A DNA stretch of 64,000 nt from an uncultured Prevotellaceae bacterium (GCA_900315455.1 OMZE01000009.1:21588-85587), one strand, 5' to 3'; counted from the first letter of the stretch, positions 45,056 through 54,149 are shown. The notes: generated by a model not told the origin, from the letters alone. Numbers and translations are program-made.

Positions 45056-45126
45056 AACGAACACGAATAAACCGAATGCACACGAATAAAAATTTTTCGT
45101 GAAGATTCGGTTTATTCGTGTTCGTT
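45056..45126. terminator. Perfect 22-bp inverted repeat between convergent genes
   Basis: 45056-45077 and 45105-45126 are exact complements around the motif GAACACGAATAAACCGAAT, with a 27-base loop that itself holds CACGAA...TTCGTG. It lies between the ends of the giant protein gene and the TonB receptor gene, 111 and 66 bases away. A partial relative of the arm is seen near 53355. Confidence 0.65.
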
Positions 45127-45191
45127 ACATAAAAATGGGAAACTTCATCATCACAAGGCAAATTGCAAGTTTGCGTATACCTATCCCCATA

Positions 45192-47393
45192 TTACTTCCC
45201 TTTGCTGATGCCGCCCACCACGTCACTATTCTCAATAGTTGTCTCCGTCTTCTTCACACTGGTCTTCAGTTTGCCGAAACGGTAGGAGACGGAGAGACGG
45301 AAGAACTGATTGTTCTGCGTATTGATATTATCGCCCCATCCGATGATGTCGCCCTGCGTGGTGCACGTCTTGTAGTGCAAATTCTTGTGAAAAGGGGCGT
45401 TGGCCATCAGGCGCACGGTGAGACGGTCGTTGCTGAGGAATGAGCGCTGCAGCGTGAAAGCATACCTCATCCACGGACGGCCATAGGCATAGATGTTCAT
45501 CGGACTGTGTCCCACCTCGCCGTAGGTATAGGCAGTGGCAGTCAACTTCCACGGCAGTTTCTGACTGAGATAGGCATAATAATACATGGAGGTGAGATGC
45601 TGCTTCAATTGTGCCGCAGTGTGGTTGGCATGGTTGTCGGTTAAGGTGATGTTGGCGACGAAGGTGGTGGCATTGAAGGGTTTCCACTGCACGTAGCCCT
45701 CCATCTGGAAGCGATGCTGTTTGAGCACGTTGCCATAAGTGCTGTAGCGCGTGTCGCCTTCGGCATAGACGATGGAGCCGAGCGCATTGTGGTAGAAATG
45801 AAACTGAGGTACGAGTTGCAGGGTGAGCCGCTGACCTACATACATATAAGTGAGCAGGATGCTTTGTTCGCGGGCGCTCTCCAAATGGGCATTCCCGAAC
45901 TGCACTGAGGCAGGATAACTGTATACGGCGGGGTTGAGATAGGTAATGCCGGGACGGGTGATGCTGGTGGTGTAGGCCAGTTTCAGCGACTGGCGGTCGT
46001 CGACCTGATATTTCACGCTGGCCTGCGGCACCCAGTCGCTGAGGTGCTTGCCGAAATCTGCTGTCTTGCCATCGGGATAATGTCCTTTCATGTGGCTGTA
46101 TTCATAGCGCAGTCCGGCGCGGGCAGCCCATTTACCCTTATGATAGATATAATCGGCATAGGCAGCGGCTATCTGCGTAGTGTGGTCGAAGAGGTCGCTG
46201 GTGGTGGTAGAGGCTGCATCGTAGAAATGCTGTGCATTATCGCTGCTGTTCTGCCGGAAGATATACTTGGTGCCGATTTCGAATTTGTGGCCTTCCCATA
46301 GCGGGCGTACATAATCGGCCTGAAAGGTATGCTCCGTGAAATGCTCACGCGAGTTGAGCAGAAACCCCGTATAGTTGAAGGGAATATCCAGCGCATCCAC
46401 ATAGTTGGTTTCCTGCTCGGAGTGCTGGCGTGTCAGGGCGAGCATATAAGAGAGGGTGAACTTCTCGTCTTTCCGATGGGTCTTGTGCTCATAGTCGAGC
46501 CTCCCATTCCATGAGTGGTGGTAGTAGTCGGGCATCCAATAATCATCGGCGTAGTGATAGAGCGGATTGCCGCCTCTGTCGCACATGGTGACATCGCTGC
46601 CGCCTTGCACGTCGACCTTGTAGAAATAGCCGCCGAAGGAAGCAGAAAGCAGGTTGAGCGTATCAATGTCGTAACTGGCGTTCACATCCACATAGTGCAC
46701 ATAGCCGGGATTGGTGCCCCTGCTGTCGACCACCTCTGTATTGCCGGTGCTGACGAAGGTGCGCTCCACATGGCCGTTGGTGGTGGTGGCCTTCTTCGAC
46801 ATGTAGTTGTAGCCGTAATCCACCGACAAGATGGCCTTGCCCAACTGTGTTGCCAGATAGGCCCCGAGACTCGGATACTGGAGCGAATTGTAGGAGCCGG
46901 TCAGCGATCCTGTCACGCCTGCCATCTTTTTCGTATCCATCATCACGATGTTAAGGATGGCATTCACCCCCTCGGCGTCCTCACGTGCGCCGGGGTCGGT
47001 GATGACCTCTATCCGCTTCACCGCAGAGGCGGGCATGGCCTTCAGTATTTCCCTCGCATTCTTCGACAGACTGGGGTCGTGGTGGCCGTTCTTGTAGATT
47101 TTATAGTTGGAGTTGCCCTTGACGAGGATGTTGTCCTCACCGTCGATGGTCACCATCGGCACCTTGCGCAGCATATCGAGAACATTCTCCGTCTTCGAGT
47201 CCTCATCGGCCTGCACATCGTAGCCGATGCGGTCGATGTCTTGCCTGATGAGTTGGCGCTGTGCCGTGACCGTAACGCCTTCGAGCGACTTGTTCCAGGT
47301 CACGGAGTCATTCCTGACCATGGTGCTGTCGGTTTGCGCCCTACCAGTAAGTGAAAACGTGAACAAGACGGCAAAGGAGAGCAGCCTCGACAT
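45192..47393 (-). CDS. TonB-dependent outer-membrane receptor, no CarboxypepD/STN domain
   Basis: 733 residues from ATG 47393, chosen since it gives a clean signal peptide (MSRLLSFAVLFTFSLTGRAQ); a start at 47447 would add 18 polar residues. A short N-terminus leads directly to the plug (LEGVTVTAQRQLIRQDIDRI, VLDMLRKVPMVTIDGEDNI, RIEVITDPGAREDAEGVNAI) and a barrel of the 'outer membrane beta-barrel family' (OMP_b-brl type) ending FGKLKTSVKK... with a polar extension. It is the last gene of the unit sigma / anti-sigma / receptor. It lacks the STN domain that would normally talk to an anti-sigma factor, so its link to the regulators must be different or indirect. Confidence 0.87.
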   Translation of the reverse strand: MSRLLSFAVLFTFSLTGRAQTDSTMVRNDSVTWNKSLEGVTVTAQRQLIRQDIDRIGYDVQADEDSKTENVLDMLRKVPMVTIDGEDNILVKGNSNYKIYKNGHHDPSLSKNAREILKAMPASAVKRIEVITDPGAREDAEGVNAILNIVMMDTKKMAGVTGSLTGSYNSLQYPSLGAYLATQLGKAILSVDYGYNYMSKKATTTNGHVERTFVSTGNTEVVDSRGTNPGYVHYVDVNASYDIDTLNLLSASFGGYFYKVDVQGGSDVTMCDRGGNPLYHYADDYWMPDYYHHSWNGRLDYEHKTHRKDEKFTLSYMLALTRQHSEQETNYVDALDIPFNYTGFLLNSREHFTEHTFQADYVRPLWEGHKFEIGTKYIFRQNSSDNAQHFYDAASTTTSDLFDHTTQIAAAYADYIYHKGKWAARAGLRYEYSHMKGHYPDGKTADFGKHLSDWVPQASVKYQVDDRQSLKLAYTTSITRPGITYLNPAVYSYPASVQFGNAHLESAREQSILLTYMYVGQRLTLQLVPQFHFYHNALGSIVYAEGDTRYSTYGNVLKQHRFQMEGYVQWKPFNATTFVANITLTDNHANHTAAQLKQHLTSMYYYAYLSQKLPWKLTATAYTYGEVGHSPMNIYAYGRPWMRYAFTLQRSFLSNDRLTVRLMANAPFHKNLHYKTCTTQGDIIGWGDNINTQNNQFFRLSVSYRFGKLKTSVKKTETTIENSDVVGGISKGK

Positions 47394-47473
47394 CTCGTCG
47401 AAGCCGCTCCATGATGAAACGTTAGTGAGAGAGTTTATCGGTTTCATCATTATTATGATTTTGTTCTTGGGTG

Positions 47474-48565
47474 TCATAGCAAGCATATTCCATTTGGGGT
47501 GTTGTCATCGGTTACTGAAGGGATGTTTCTGTAGGGGGCCAACGAGTGGTCTTGGCGGTGGCTGTCCGACCTTTTTGTGGTAATCAACAGGATGTCGTGG
47601 TGCAGACCTTCGGGGGTATGCCTGACGGCATCGGCAGTGCCTCTCTTCAGTCTCCGCATCTGCTTGATGCTGTCGGGCGGAATCCGAGTCGCGGCTTCCT
47701 TTGTCACCCTCATGCCGTCTACGATATAAATCACGGAATCATCCTTCGCCTCAGGATACAACATCTCCATGCCATTTCGGGTATTGACGATGGTAAAGTG
47801 TGAAGTATTTCCATGGGGCGTGGTTTGGGTGAAGATGGTGACGTTGCCGGACGACGGGAAATGGGTGGTGCCTTGACGGCCTGCGTTATAATTGGCGGCA
47901 GTGACATTCTGGGGGTATCCTGCCACTGGCTCATCCTCGGTGATGCTGGTGACGACGGATACGGCGGGATGATGTATTTCGGCTTCTGATGTCTCTGCCT
48001 CGGCTGCTCCGGGATGGCTTTCCTCTTTTACCGGAATATCAGTGTCTTGCTCCGTATTGCCATAAGCCAGAAGCGCCGGTTGTGGTGTGAAGTCGCTGTC
48101 CTCGTTCATGGCTATCTGTATGGCAGCATCCCCTTCCCTTTGCTGCGCTGTATCCTCCAAAGAAGCCTGTGGGGCAGAGGCGGCTGGAGTGGTGGTGGCA
48201 TATTGGGGCGATACGGGGGCGTCGTGCTTGGAGCCTTTGGTCATCAGGAACAAGGCGAGCATCACGGCGATGAGCATCGACGACGGCCAGATGAGCCTGA
48301 ATGCCGTCTTGTGGTTTTTTCCTACAAGTGTTTCTCCTGCTATCATCTTGTCGAATTCGGCCTCCTTATCGTCAGACGGCTCCACATCGCCGACATGACG
48401 GGTGGATGAGATGATGAGCAGCAAATCTTCCTCTTCGGGAGTCAGTTGCTCCTCACTGTGCTCCAAACAGTTCTGCAGAAACCGTTCCTCCTCAATAGTG
48501 GTCTCGGCGTTCAGATAGCGGAGCATCAGGTCTTGCCGTTTCTTCTTGTCATTAAGGTCTGTCAT
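47474..48565 (-). CDS. Anti-sigma-like membrane protein with plug-like C-terminal module
   Basis: 363 residues from ATG 48565, which overlaps the sigma gene stop (ATGA). A cytoplasmic N-terminus (1-85: LMLRYLNAETTIEEERFLQN, LTPEEEDLLLIISSTRH) resembles zinc-free anti-sigma domains. A membrane helix follows (WPSSMLIAVMLALFLMT, about 92-110), then 130 residues of Ala/Thr/Pro/Glu-rich periplasmic linker. The end carries VIYIVDGMRVTKEAATRIPP, DSIKQMRRLKRGTADAVRH and DILLITTKR, the pattern of a TonB plug segment (VDG..., I..v.vlkG.a, G.ilITTK). I infer an anti-sigma factor that senses the receptor through this module. Confidence 0.72.
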   Translation of the reverse strand: MTDLNDKKKRQDLMLRYLNAETTIEEERFLQNCLEHSEEQLTPEEEDLLLIISSTRHVGDVEPSDDKEAEFDKMIAGETLVGKNHKTAFRLIWPSSMLIAVMLALFLMTKGSKHDAPVSPQYATTTPAASAPQASLEDTAQQREGDAAIQIAMNEDSDFTPQPALLAYGNTEQDTDIPVKEESHPGAAEAETSEAEIHHPAVSVVTSITEDEPVAGYPQNVTAANYNAGRQGTTHFPSSGNVTIFTQTTPHGNTSHFTIVNTRNGMEMLYPEAKDDSVIYIVDGMRVTKEAATRIPPDSIKQMRRLKRGTADAVRHTPEGLHHDILLITTKRSDSHRQDHSLAPYRNIPSVTDDNTPNGICLL

Positions 48566-49068
48566 TTCTTTGTCCTCCTTTTGCTGATTGTGGTCAAGAG
48601 TTGTTTTCTGGCAACACAAATCATGGTTTTAGCACTCGCGGGTGTCGTCGCGCAGGCAGTAGCAATTTCCTCTATGGTCATGCCCTCGCTCCTCATGATG
48701 AGCATGCGGCGTTGTTTTCCCGATAGTTTTTCCATCGCCCTACCGATGATTCTCTCGGTGTCGTGAAAGATGGCTTGATGGTCGGTCTGCAATGGCGCAA
48801 ACACGATGGTTGCGTCGTCCAAAGACTGATGTTGGGCACAGGCCTTCTTCAGGAAATCAATGCATACGTTCTTGGCGATTTTCACCGCCAGGGTTTCTGG
48901 ACTGCGGTACTCCCCCACCCTTTCATACATCATCCATAACCGCAGCAGTGTTTCCTGCACGGCATCTTCGGCATCGCAAGCCAGTTCCTGTGTGTCGAAG
49001 AAACTCCGGCACAGGGCAATAAGCCTTGGGCGAATAGCCGTCGCTAATTGTATGAAGTCGTTATGCAT
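48562..49068 (-). CDS. ECF-type RNA polymerase sigma factor
   Basis: 168 residues from ATG 49068 (MHNDFIQLATAIRPRLIALC; earlier codons look non-coding). Region 2 (ELACDAEDAVQETLLRLWMM) and region 4 (LSGKQRRMLIMRSEGMTIEE, ATTPASAKTMICVARKQL) are visible. It starts the three-gene unit with the anti-sigma-like protein and the TonB receptor. It is more distantly related to the sigma factor at 19818-20309 than expected for a duplicate, so the two units look independent. Confidence 0.9.
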   Translation of the reverse strand: MHNDFIQLATAIRPRLIALCRSFFDTQELACDAEDAVQETLLRLWMMYERVGEYRSPETLAVKIAKNVCIDFLKKACAQHQSLDDATIVFAPLQTDHQAIFHDTERIIGRAMEKLSGKQRRMLIMRSEGMTIEEIATACATTPASAKTMICVARKQLLTTISKRRTKK

Positions 49069-49152
49069 ATCGTTTCCTATCCTTATCACGAATGAGAAGG
49101 GAAAAGGTTAATAAAAAAATGATGGGCAAAGTAACGAAAAACATAACGAAAG

Positions 49153-49188
49153 ACCCTCGGCGAAGCCCAGAAATCGGCTGCCGAGGGT
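49153..49188 (-). terminator. Terminator of the glycan cluster
   Basis: A perfect 9-bp stem (ACCCTCGGC / GCCGAGGGT) with an 18-nt loop; on the minus strand it is followed by U-rich sequence (CTTTCGTTATGTTTTTCG). It lies 135 bases after the stop of the ATP-grasp gene. Confidence 0.6.
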
Positions 49189-49301
49189 GAAAGTCTGAAC
49201 AAATGTTCAGAGATTTAGTCGGTTTTTGTGTTTTCAAGCCCAAAAAGCGCATTGAAAATGCTCATACTCAATCCGGTCGGATTGTAAATCCACCCGAACG
49301 C
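49184..49301 (+). repeat. Repeat pair left of the glycan cluster (dyad block and REP-like block)
   Basis: 49184-49214 (AGGGTGAA, then GTCTGAACAAATGTTCAGAG and AT, with dyad TGAACA-AA-TGTTCA) recurs at 53512-53542. 49242-49301 (60 bases; GCATTGAAAATGC and CGGATTGTAAATCC cores) recurs at 52953-53012 with four differences by hand count. The second block has two small hairpins, like REP elements. Confidence 0.8.
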
Positions 49302-49323
49302 AAGAATGCGAAACTTAAGTTTC

Positions 49324-50469
49324 TTATCTATTGGCTATCTCTTCCAACAATTTCTTATTTAGAGCATTTTTCGCTCTATAAGGTATGTATTGTGCGCCTG
49401 TCTTTTGCCAAGCCAAAAAACAGTCGCGGATTTCTTCACGCCAACCTCGGCGGATAAACAACTGACCCGTACGGTCCCAAAAATCATTTATTTCGATAAC
49501 CACTGGGCCATCATCGGTTAGTGCAATGTCCCAGCCTGCTGCTTTGATAAAAGGGAAACACTCCTGGAAATGAAGAACTTCTTTCACAATCTCTTCCCAG
49601 TTGTTTATCTTCACACCTGCTATTTGAGCACCACTGTCAGGATGTTTCTCGATATCCTTAACGTTTTCATAACCATCAAACTGAATCACATATTTGAACA
49701 CACCTGTTTCTTTGTCTATACATGCATCAACATTGCCTCCGCCACCAGCATTGTCTACACATTTGCCGGTACGGCCGATTTTTATAAAGGTGTCTAACAA
49801 ACGGGCTTTGCCATCGGGATAGAGCATGGTCATAAATCGTACAGTATTCACGGAAGATTCATTGAATGCTGATAGTTGTGCAGTTTGCTTGATTTCGCTC
49901 TCAAATATCACTGGAATATCTGACAGGATCTCTGACAGATTTTTCTTTTCACCATTGAAAAACGTGACTTCACCATCATTTCCTTTCCATAAAATTGAGC
50001 GTATGACGAACACATTGTTACCATGAAAACCCTCGGTTTCTTTTACCACACAGGCACTCACATTTTTTTGTTTCAATATACGTACGACACCTGCCAAATC
50101 ATGGGCGATTAAGTCACTGCCCAATACCTGGCCTTCTGGATGATAGTAGCAGAACAACTCAGCCTTCCGAACACCAGTATGCTCAAGAATCCTATGCGCA
50201 AGATATTTGTTACGGGCTAAACCGGAATATTTTACAGGGTTGAGATAGTCTAAATAATAGCGCTGTTCTTCCTTGCCTAAAAATGTCTGACGAAAAACTT
50301 CGGGGCAGCGTTCAAACCTGAATTGTTGGTACTCATAACGGGTGAGACCTTTCAGTTCGTGAAGGTTGCGGAAGTCGCGAAGCACTTTTAACTTTGATGA
50401 AAACGAGTTTGTTGGATAATGACGAGCCCAACTGATATCATCGACCAATGTGGAAAGATATTCTCTCAT
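49324..50469 (-). CDS. Sugar-transfer-associated ATP-grasp protein
   Basis: 381 residues. The C-terminal two thirds match the ATP-grasp fold of the sugar-transfer-associated family (PF14397): ACVVKETEGFHGNNVFVIRS, SVNTVRFMTMLYPDGKARLL, VDNAGGGGNVDACIDKETGV and the metal-binding end AGWDIALTDDGPVVIEINDF (Asp/Glu/Asn). Such enzymes ligate an acid to an amine and sit in capsule or exopolysaccharide clusters. The N-terminal 100 residues are helical with many Arg/Tyr. It is the third gene of a cluster with a CapA-type protein and a glycosyltransferase, in AT-rich sequence. Substrates unknown. Confidence 0.88.
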   Translation of the reverse strand: MREYLSTLVDDISWARHYPTNSFSSKLKVLRDFRNLHELKGLTRYEYQQFRFERCPEVFRQTFLGKEEQRYYLDYLNPVKYSGLARNKYLAHRILEHTGVRKAELFCYYHPEGQVLGSDLIAHDLAGVVRILKQKNVSACVVKETEGFHGNNVFVIRSILWKGNDGEVTFFNGEKKNLSEILSDIPVIFESEIKQTAQLSAFNESSVNTVRFMTMLYPDGKARLLDTFIKIGRTGKCVDNAGGGGNVDACIDKETGVFKYVIQFDGYENVKDIEKHPDSGAQIAGVKINNWEEIVKEVLHFQECFPFIKAAGWDIALTDDGPVVIEINDFWDRTGQLFIRRGWREEIRDCFLAWQKTGAQYIPYRAKNALNKKLLEEIANR

Positions 50470-50493
50470 TATAGTTTAGTGTATTTGTATTGG

Positions 50494-51585
50494 TTATTTT
50501 GAGGGGAAAATATGTTTGAATAATGCCACTTTTATAGAATATAAAGTATTAATACATTTTCCATACCATGCGTGATTTGTCGCAAATCCACTTCTTGATA
50601 AATTCTTGCGGATTTTCTTGTCGAGGTTATGGAACTTCAAAATGTTTTGTTTTGACAATTCAACATATTGGGCGTTGTACGTATACTTGGAATCTATTAT
50701 TGTAAGTTCTAAAATACAGCCTATTCTTGAGGAATTTTGCCATATTTGTTTGATGGGCTCAGAGATAGGAAATGGATAGCCTACAACTTCTTTTATCTCG
50801 GAGAGATCTTTTTCGGGTGAAGGATACCAAATAGGACGTGGAGGGCACATATAAAAGTCTGGGAAAAGGAAATTGCCTAAACTGTAGGCGATGAGACTTT
50901 TTCTACGAGTGACGATGGGTTGGATTTGGTGAGGATGGCTGCCAATAATGAAATCAGCCCCAGCCTCGACCATTTGGTGAGCCATCTGAATACAAATGTC
51001 TAAAGGCTCGTATCTGTATTCACGTCCCCAGTGCGGCATGATTGCTACATAGTCATATCGACTTTTGGCTTTTTTAATATCTTTCAATACCTTTTCGATA
51101 ATCAATGGATTCACACCAGGAGTATTCTCTTCGGCCAAGTGCACAAGCCCAAGATATGGTACACCAAACATGCAATATCCATAAATGGCCATTGTCTTGT
51201 CACCAATGTTTAGGATTGCAGGTTGCGAGGCCTCTTCTGCATTCATTCCCGCACCAAAATACTGAATGCCGCTCTCCTTTAATAGTTTTATGGTGTTTGC
51301 CAATCCTTCAGGTCCTAAATCCATGACATGATTGTTGGCTAATGAGACTGCTTTGAAACCCAATTCTCTCACACGCCTGAAATCATTTTCCTGTGCATAG
51401 ACAATGTTGCATCGTCCTTGCATTTTCTCTTCATCGTATGCTAATCCTGTTCCGATGGGTACTTCAAGTGTGCCTATAAGATAATCGGAACTGGATAAAT
51501 GATTTTTTAGATTTTCGTCTATGTAATCCTGTTGATAAGACAGAACACCACCTGGCATAACATCACCTACAAAAGATATTTTCAT
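50494..51585 (-). CDS. CapA-family (PGA_cap) metallophosphatase-fold protein
   Basis: 363 residues. Motifs of the CapA family (PF09587): GDVMPGG (7-13), AVSLANNHVMDLG, AIMPHWGREYRYEP, GADFIIGSHPHQIQP and SLGNFLFPDF. These residues bind a di-metal centre in the calcineurin-like fold. Family members take part in poly-gamma-glutamate capsule export or in tailoring of surface polymers; no pgsB/C homologues lie beside it, so a glycan-linked role with the ATP-grasp and glycosyltransferase genes is more likely. There is no signal peptide, so it is probably cytoplasmic. The gene lies 24 bases before the ATP-grasp gene. Confidence 0.9.
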   Translation of the reverse strand: MKISFVGDVMPGGVLSYQQDYIDENLKNHLSSSDYLIGTLEVPIGTGLAYDEEKMQGRCNIVYAQENDFRRVRELGFKAVSLANNHVMDLGPEGLANTIKLLKESGIQYFGAGMNAEEASQPAILNIGDKTMAIYGYCMFGVPYLGLVHLAEENTPGVNPLIIEKVLKDIKKAKSRYDYVAIMPHWGREYRYEPLDICIQMAHQMVEAGADFIIGSHPHQIQPIVTRRKSLIAYSLGNFLFPDFYMCPPRPIWYPSPEKDLSEIKEVVGYPFPISEPIKQIWQNSSRIGCILELTIIDSKYTYNAQYVELSKQNILKFHNLDKKIRKNLSRSGFATNHAWYGKCINTLYSIKVALFKHIFPSK

Positions 51586-51604
51586 GTTATATTATAAATG
51601 GATG

Positions 51605-52582
51605 TTAATGAATGAGTTGATGAATACGGTTCTTCCCTTTAATCAGGGCAGAATATGCAAAATCCTTGCAGTTGTACATGACAATTGTTGGGTAAGAAAA
51701 ACAATGTCGAAGAAGAGCGTCTGCTTTCTTTTCTTCTCTTTTCGATAGACCATCTTTTCGTATTAAACCAATGATACGGCGATGTACAGCAAAGACTTCC
51801 TCTTTCATTCTTTCTTTTACTGTATCGGATACATTCATGTCTTTAACTGTTTCATAGATACGTGTGTATGCCAATAACCAGTCAGGAGTTTTTGTTTGGT
51901 AATGTCTCCTATTGGTCATAGCCGTTCCTTCTGTTTTTCTAAAATAAGAATAAAAGGGTTTTGCAAGACAGTATATTTTCTGTTTGCAAACTGCCAAATA
52001 TTGATAAATGAAACAGACATCTTCAAAAAGATGAAGATCCTCATATAAAGACAATCCGTTGTCTTTTATCACAGAGGCTCTGAACATCTTGTTCCATAAA
52101 TATCTGTCGAGATTTCGACTTCTTGGGCTGATGCCAATTTCTTCTATATATTGCTCTTTTGACATCTTTGAAGTGATGGATTTTTTTCTCCCCTCTTTTT
52201 CTTCAACTCCATTTACATGGCGAATGTATGATGCACTTATCAAATCAATGTCGCCATCGATACAGTCTATCAAGGAGGCGAGACCATCTGGCAACAACAA
52301 GTCATCTGGGTCAGACATCATCATCCAATCTCCCTTGCTTTGTTTGATGCCGGCATTTCTGGCTTTACTTACACCACCGTTGGGTTGATGAATGACTTTA
52401 ATCCGATTGTCTTGAGATGAAAAATCATCGCAAATCTTTCCACTATTGTCAGTGGAACCATCATCGATTAATATGAGTTCCCAATTAGTATATGTCTGCG
52501 AAAGGACACTTTTGATAAAAGCGCCAACATATTTGTCGATATTGTAAACTGGTGCTATGATTGAAATGAAAGGGGTTGACAT
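51605..52582 (-). CDS. Family 2 glycosyltransferase
   Basis: 325 residues. The GT-A fold is clear: ISIIAPVYNIDKYVGAFIKS, ELILIDDGSTDNSGKICDDF, NGGVSKARNAGIKQSKGDWM and the metal-binding DPDD (MMMSDPDDLLLPDG). An HxxxxED-like motif (EDLHLFEDVCFIYQYL variant) follows. It transfers an activated sugar to a lipid- or glycan-linked acceptor at the inner membrane. It is the first gene of the AT-rich cluster with the CapA-type and ATP-grasp proteins. A single transferase suggests decoration of an existing glycan, not full synthesis. Confidence 0.92.
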   Translation of the reverse strand: MSTPFISIIAPVYNIDKYVGAFIKSVLSQTYTNWELILIDDGSTDNSGKICDDFSSQDNRIKVIHQPNGGVSKARNAGIKQSKGDWMMMSDPDDLLLPDGLASLIDCIDGDIDLISASYIRHVNGVEEKEGRKKSITSKMSKEQYIEEIGISPRSRNLDRYLWNKMFRASVIKDNGLSLYEDLHLFEDVCFIYQYLAVCKQKIYCLAKPFYSYFRKTEGTAMTNRRHYQTKTPDWLLAYTRIYETVKDMNVSDTVKERMKEEVFAVHRRIIGLIRKDGLSKREEKKADALLRHCFSYPTIVMYNCKDFAYSALIKGKNRIHQLIH

Positions 52583-52952
52583 GGCATATTTGTTTTAATG
52601 TAATAAATACTGAGTCCAAATCATGAAATCAACTATAACAGCAACTTTTCAGCGAAAGGCAAAGGAGTCGCCTTCGGCGAGAAATAGCAAGAAAATTGTA
52701 AAAAAATGGTAAGAAAATAATTTTCCCTTTTAGCAAAAGCCATTTTTTTCATTTTCCTAATTATTTATTACATTGTTCGTCGGGATTTAGATAAACTGCT
52801 CACGCTCGACAGTGTTCAAATGAATTTATACTGCACTCTCTTAATCGCAGTTATGTAATCACGACGCAGTGAATATCAGGAACCAACGGTCGGCGGCCGA
52901 AGGGAATTGAGAATCGACGTGCGAAGCGGAAGTCAAAGCCAATTTTTATCCG

Positions 52953-53012
52953 AAAAAGCGCATTGAAAATGCTAATACTCAGTCCGGTCGGATTGCAAAT
53001 CCGCCCGAACGC
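52953..53012 (+). repeat. REP-like block, second copy
   Basis: Same 60-base block as 49242-49301 in the same orientation, with perfect cores GCATTGAAAATGC and CGGATTGCAAATCCG. Confidence 0.8.
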
Positions 53013-53511
53013 CCATTCGCTGAATAGATACCAACAATATTCCATTTCTTGAAATTAATAATTCGTTGAGAAAGGCCATGTCTTTTTGACATAGAATCCT
53101 GCTTAGAAATATCGTACAGACACTCGCAGTTTCGCCATCCCAACTGAATGCGTTGCAAAGTTACTCATTTTTTTTATAACAATACTATTCGGCGCAAAAA
53201 ACATCTTAATTCAACTTCCGCAAGTTCAATTCCATCTGTTTTGAAGATAAGATTAAAAACCGCTTCGCTTAGGAAAAAGGAATAAAAACACTTTACTCAT
53301 TTGTCAAACGTTGATGCTTATTAACTGAACTTTCCCATCTTTTTATTGTCTTAACGAACACGAATTACACGAATGTCTCCATTCATGTTTTTCGTTCCAC
53401 CTTTAGGTGGATGGTTTATCAGACATTTCGGTTCTTTCGCTGTGATTACCTCCCTTCGGTCAGTGGGTCTTCGACAAATCTCGTGTTCGTTTTTGTGAGG
53501 GTGGGAAACTT

Positions 53512-53542
53512 AGGGTGAATGTCTGAACAAATGTTCAGAGAT
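53512..53542 (+). repeat. Dyad block, second copy
   Basis: Same as 49184-49214 except one base; contains the perfect dyad TGAACA-AA-TGTTCA. Lies 34 bases after the Crp-like gene end (minus strand) and may end its transcript. Confidence 0.75.
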
Positions 53543-53576
53543 GTAGCGACTTCCCCAAGAAATAATCAACGCAGCA

Positions 53577-54149
53577 TCATTCTTCAAACGTGACGGTTCG
53601 TCGGATTCGCGACAACTGCTGGGGTGATAAATTCAGGAATGAGGCGATGGCATGTAGGGGGAGGTGCTCCACAATGCCGGGACAACGACAGAGCAACAGG
53701 TCGTAGCGTTCGCGCGGTGAGGCACTATGAAAATCAAGATAGCGGGCACGTGCCTGACTGAGCAGATGCTCACTGATGATGCTGCGAAGTTGCATGGTTT
53801 TGCGGTTTTGGCTGAACAGTTGCATCAGTTGTTCGCCACTCACCCTTAACACGCTGCTGGGCAACATCGCCTCTATCGTGGTGAGCGACGGATGCCCATG
53901 GAGACAGGAGGGATAGTCGCCCACATACTCACCCTCGAAAGAAAACCACGTGATATGTTCCTTGCCGTCGCTGATACCCTGAGTGACATACTTGAAGCAT
54001 CCGTCGGTCACGAGACCAAACCACCGCGATGGTTCGCCCTCGCACTCCATCAACTCACCTTTCTGATAACAGACCCTCTCGCCCTCCTGTTCGCAGAAGT
54101 CGCGCAACTCTTGTAAGTCAATGCTATTAACGCCGAATTTCTGTTCCAT
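53577..54149 (-). CDS. Crp/Fnr-family transcription regulator
   Basis: 190 residues from ATG 54149 (MEQKFGVNSIDLQELRDFCE); codons further upstream do not look coding. The N-terminal cyclic-nucleotide-binding fold is seen (CYQKGELMECEGEPSRWFGL, ISDGKEHITWFSFEGEYVGD, SVLRVSGEQLMQLFSQNRK) and the C-terminus has a short winged-helix (LPLHAIASFLNLSPQQLSRI). No Fe-S cysteine set is evident. It is transcribed away from the TonB receptor / ECF-S genes, and a perfect 14-bp palindrome lies between them, so it probably regulates that operon. Confidence 0.87.
   Translation of the reverse strand: MEQKFGVNSIDLQELRDFCEQEGERVCYQKGELMECEGEPSRWFGLVTDGCFKYVTQGISDGKEHITWFSFEGEYVGDYPSCLHGHPSLTTIEAMLPSSVLRVSGEQLMQLFSQNRKTMQLRSIISEHLLSQARARYLDFHSASPRERYDLLLCRCPGIVEHLPLHAIASFLNLSPQQLSRIRRTVTFEE

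Larger units (their letters stand above)
52583..53576. other. Long gene-free, repeat-rich stretch right of the glycan cluster
   Basis: About 990 AT-rich bases with no convincing gene. It contains a GTCGCC-TTC-GGCGAGAAAT block near 52671-52690 (relative of 33887), the interrupted ACCAACGGTC / GACGTGCGAAGCG block (52882-52930), the REP-like block (52953-53012), a CGAACACGAATTACACGAAT block near 53355 (relative of the hairpin at 45058) and the dyad block (53512-53542). The promoter of the glycan cluster must lie in its left part; none was clear. Confidence 0.6.

Noticed and set aside
49242-53012. tRNA or attachment-site reading of the REP-like blocks
   Set aside because: The blocks have two small hairpins but no cloverleaf, and no integrase gene is near.
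52851-53045. 64-codon open frame on the minus strand
   Set aside because: Made of dispersed repeat sequence; a similar frame would appear in each repeat copy.
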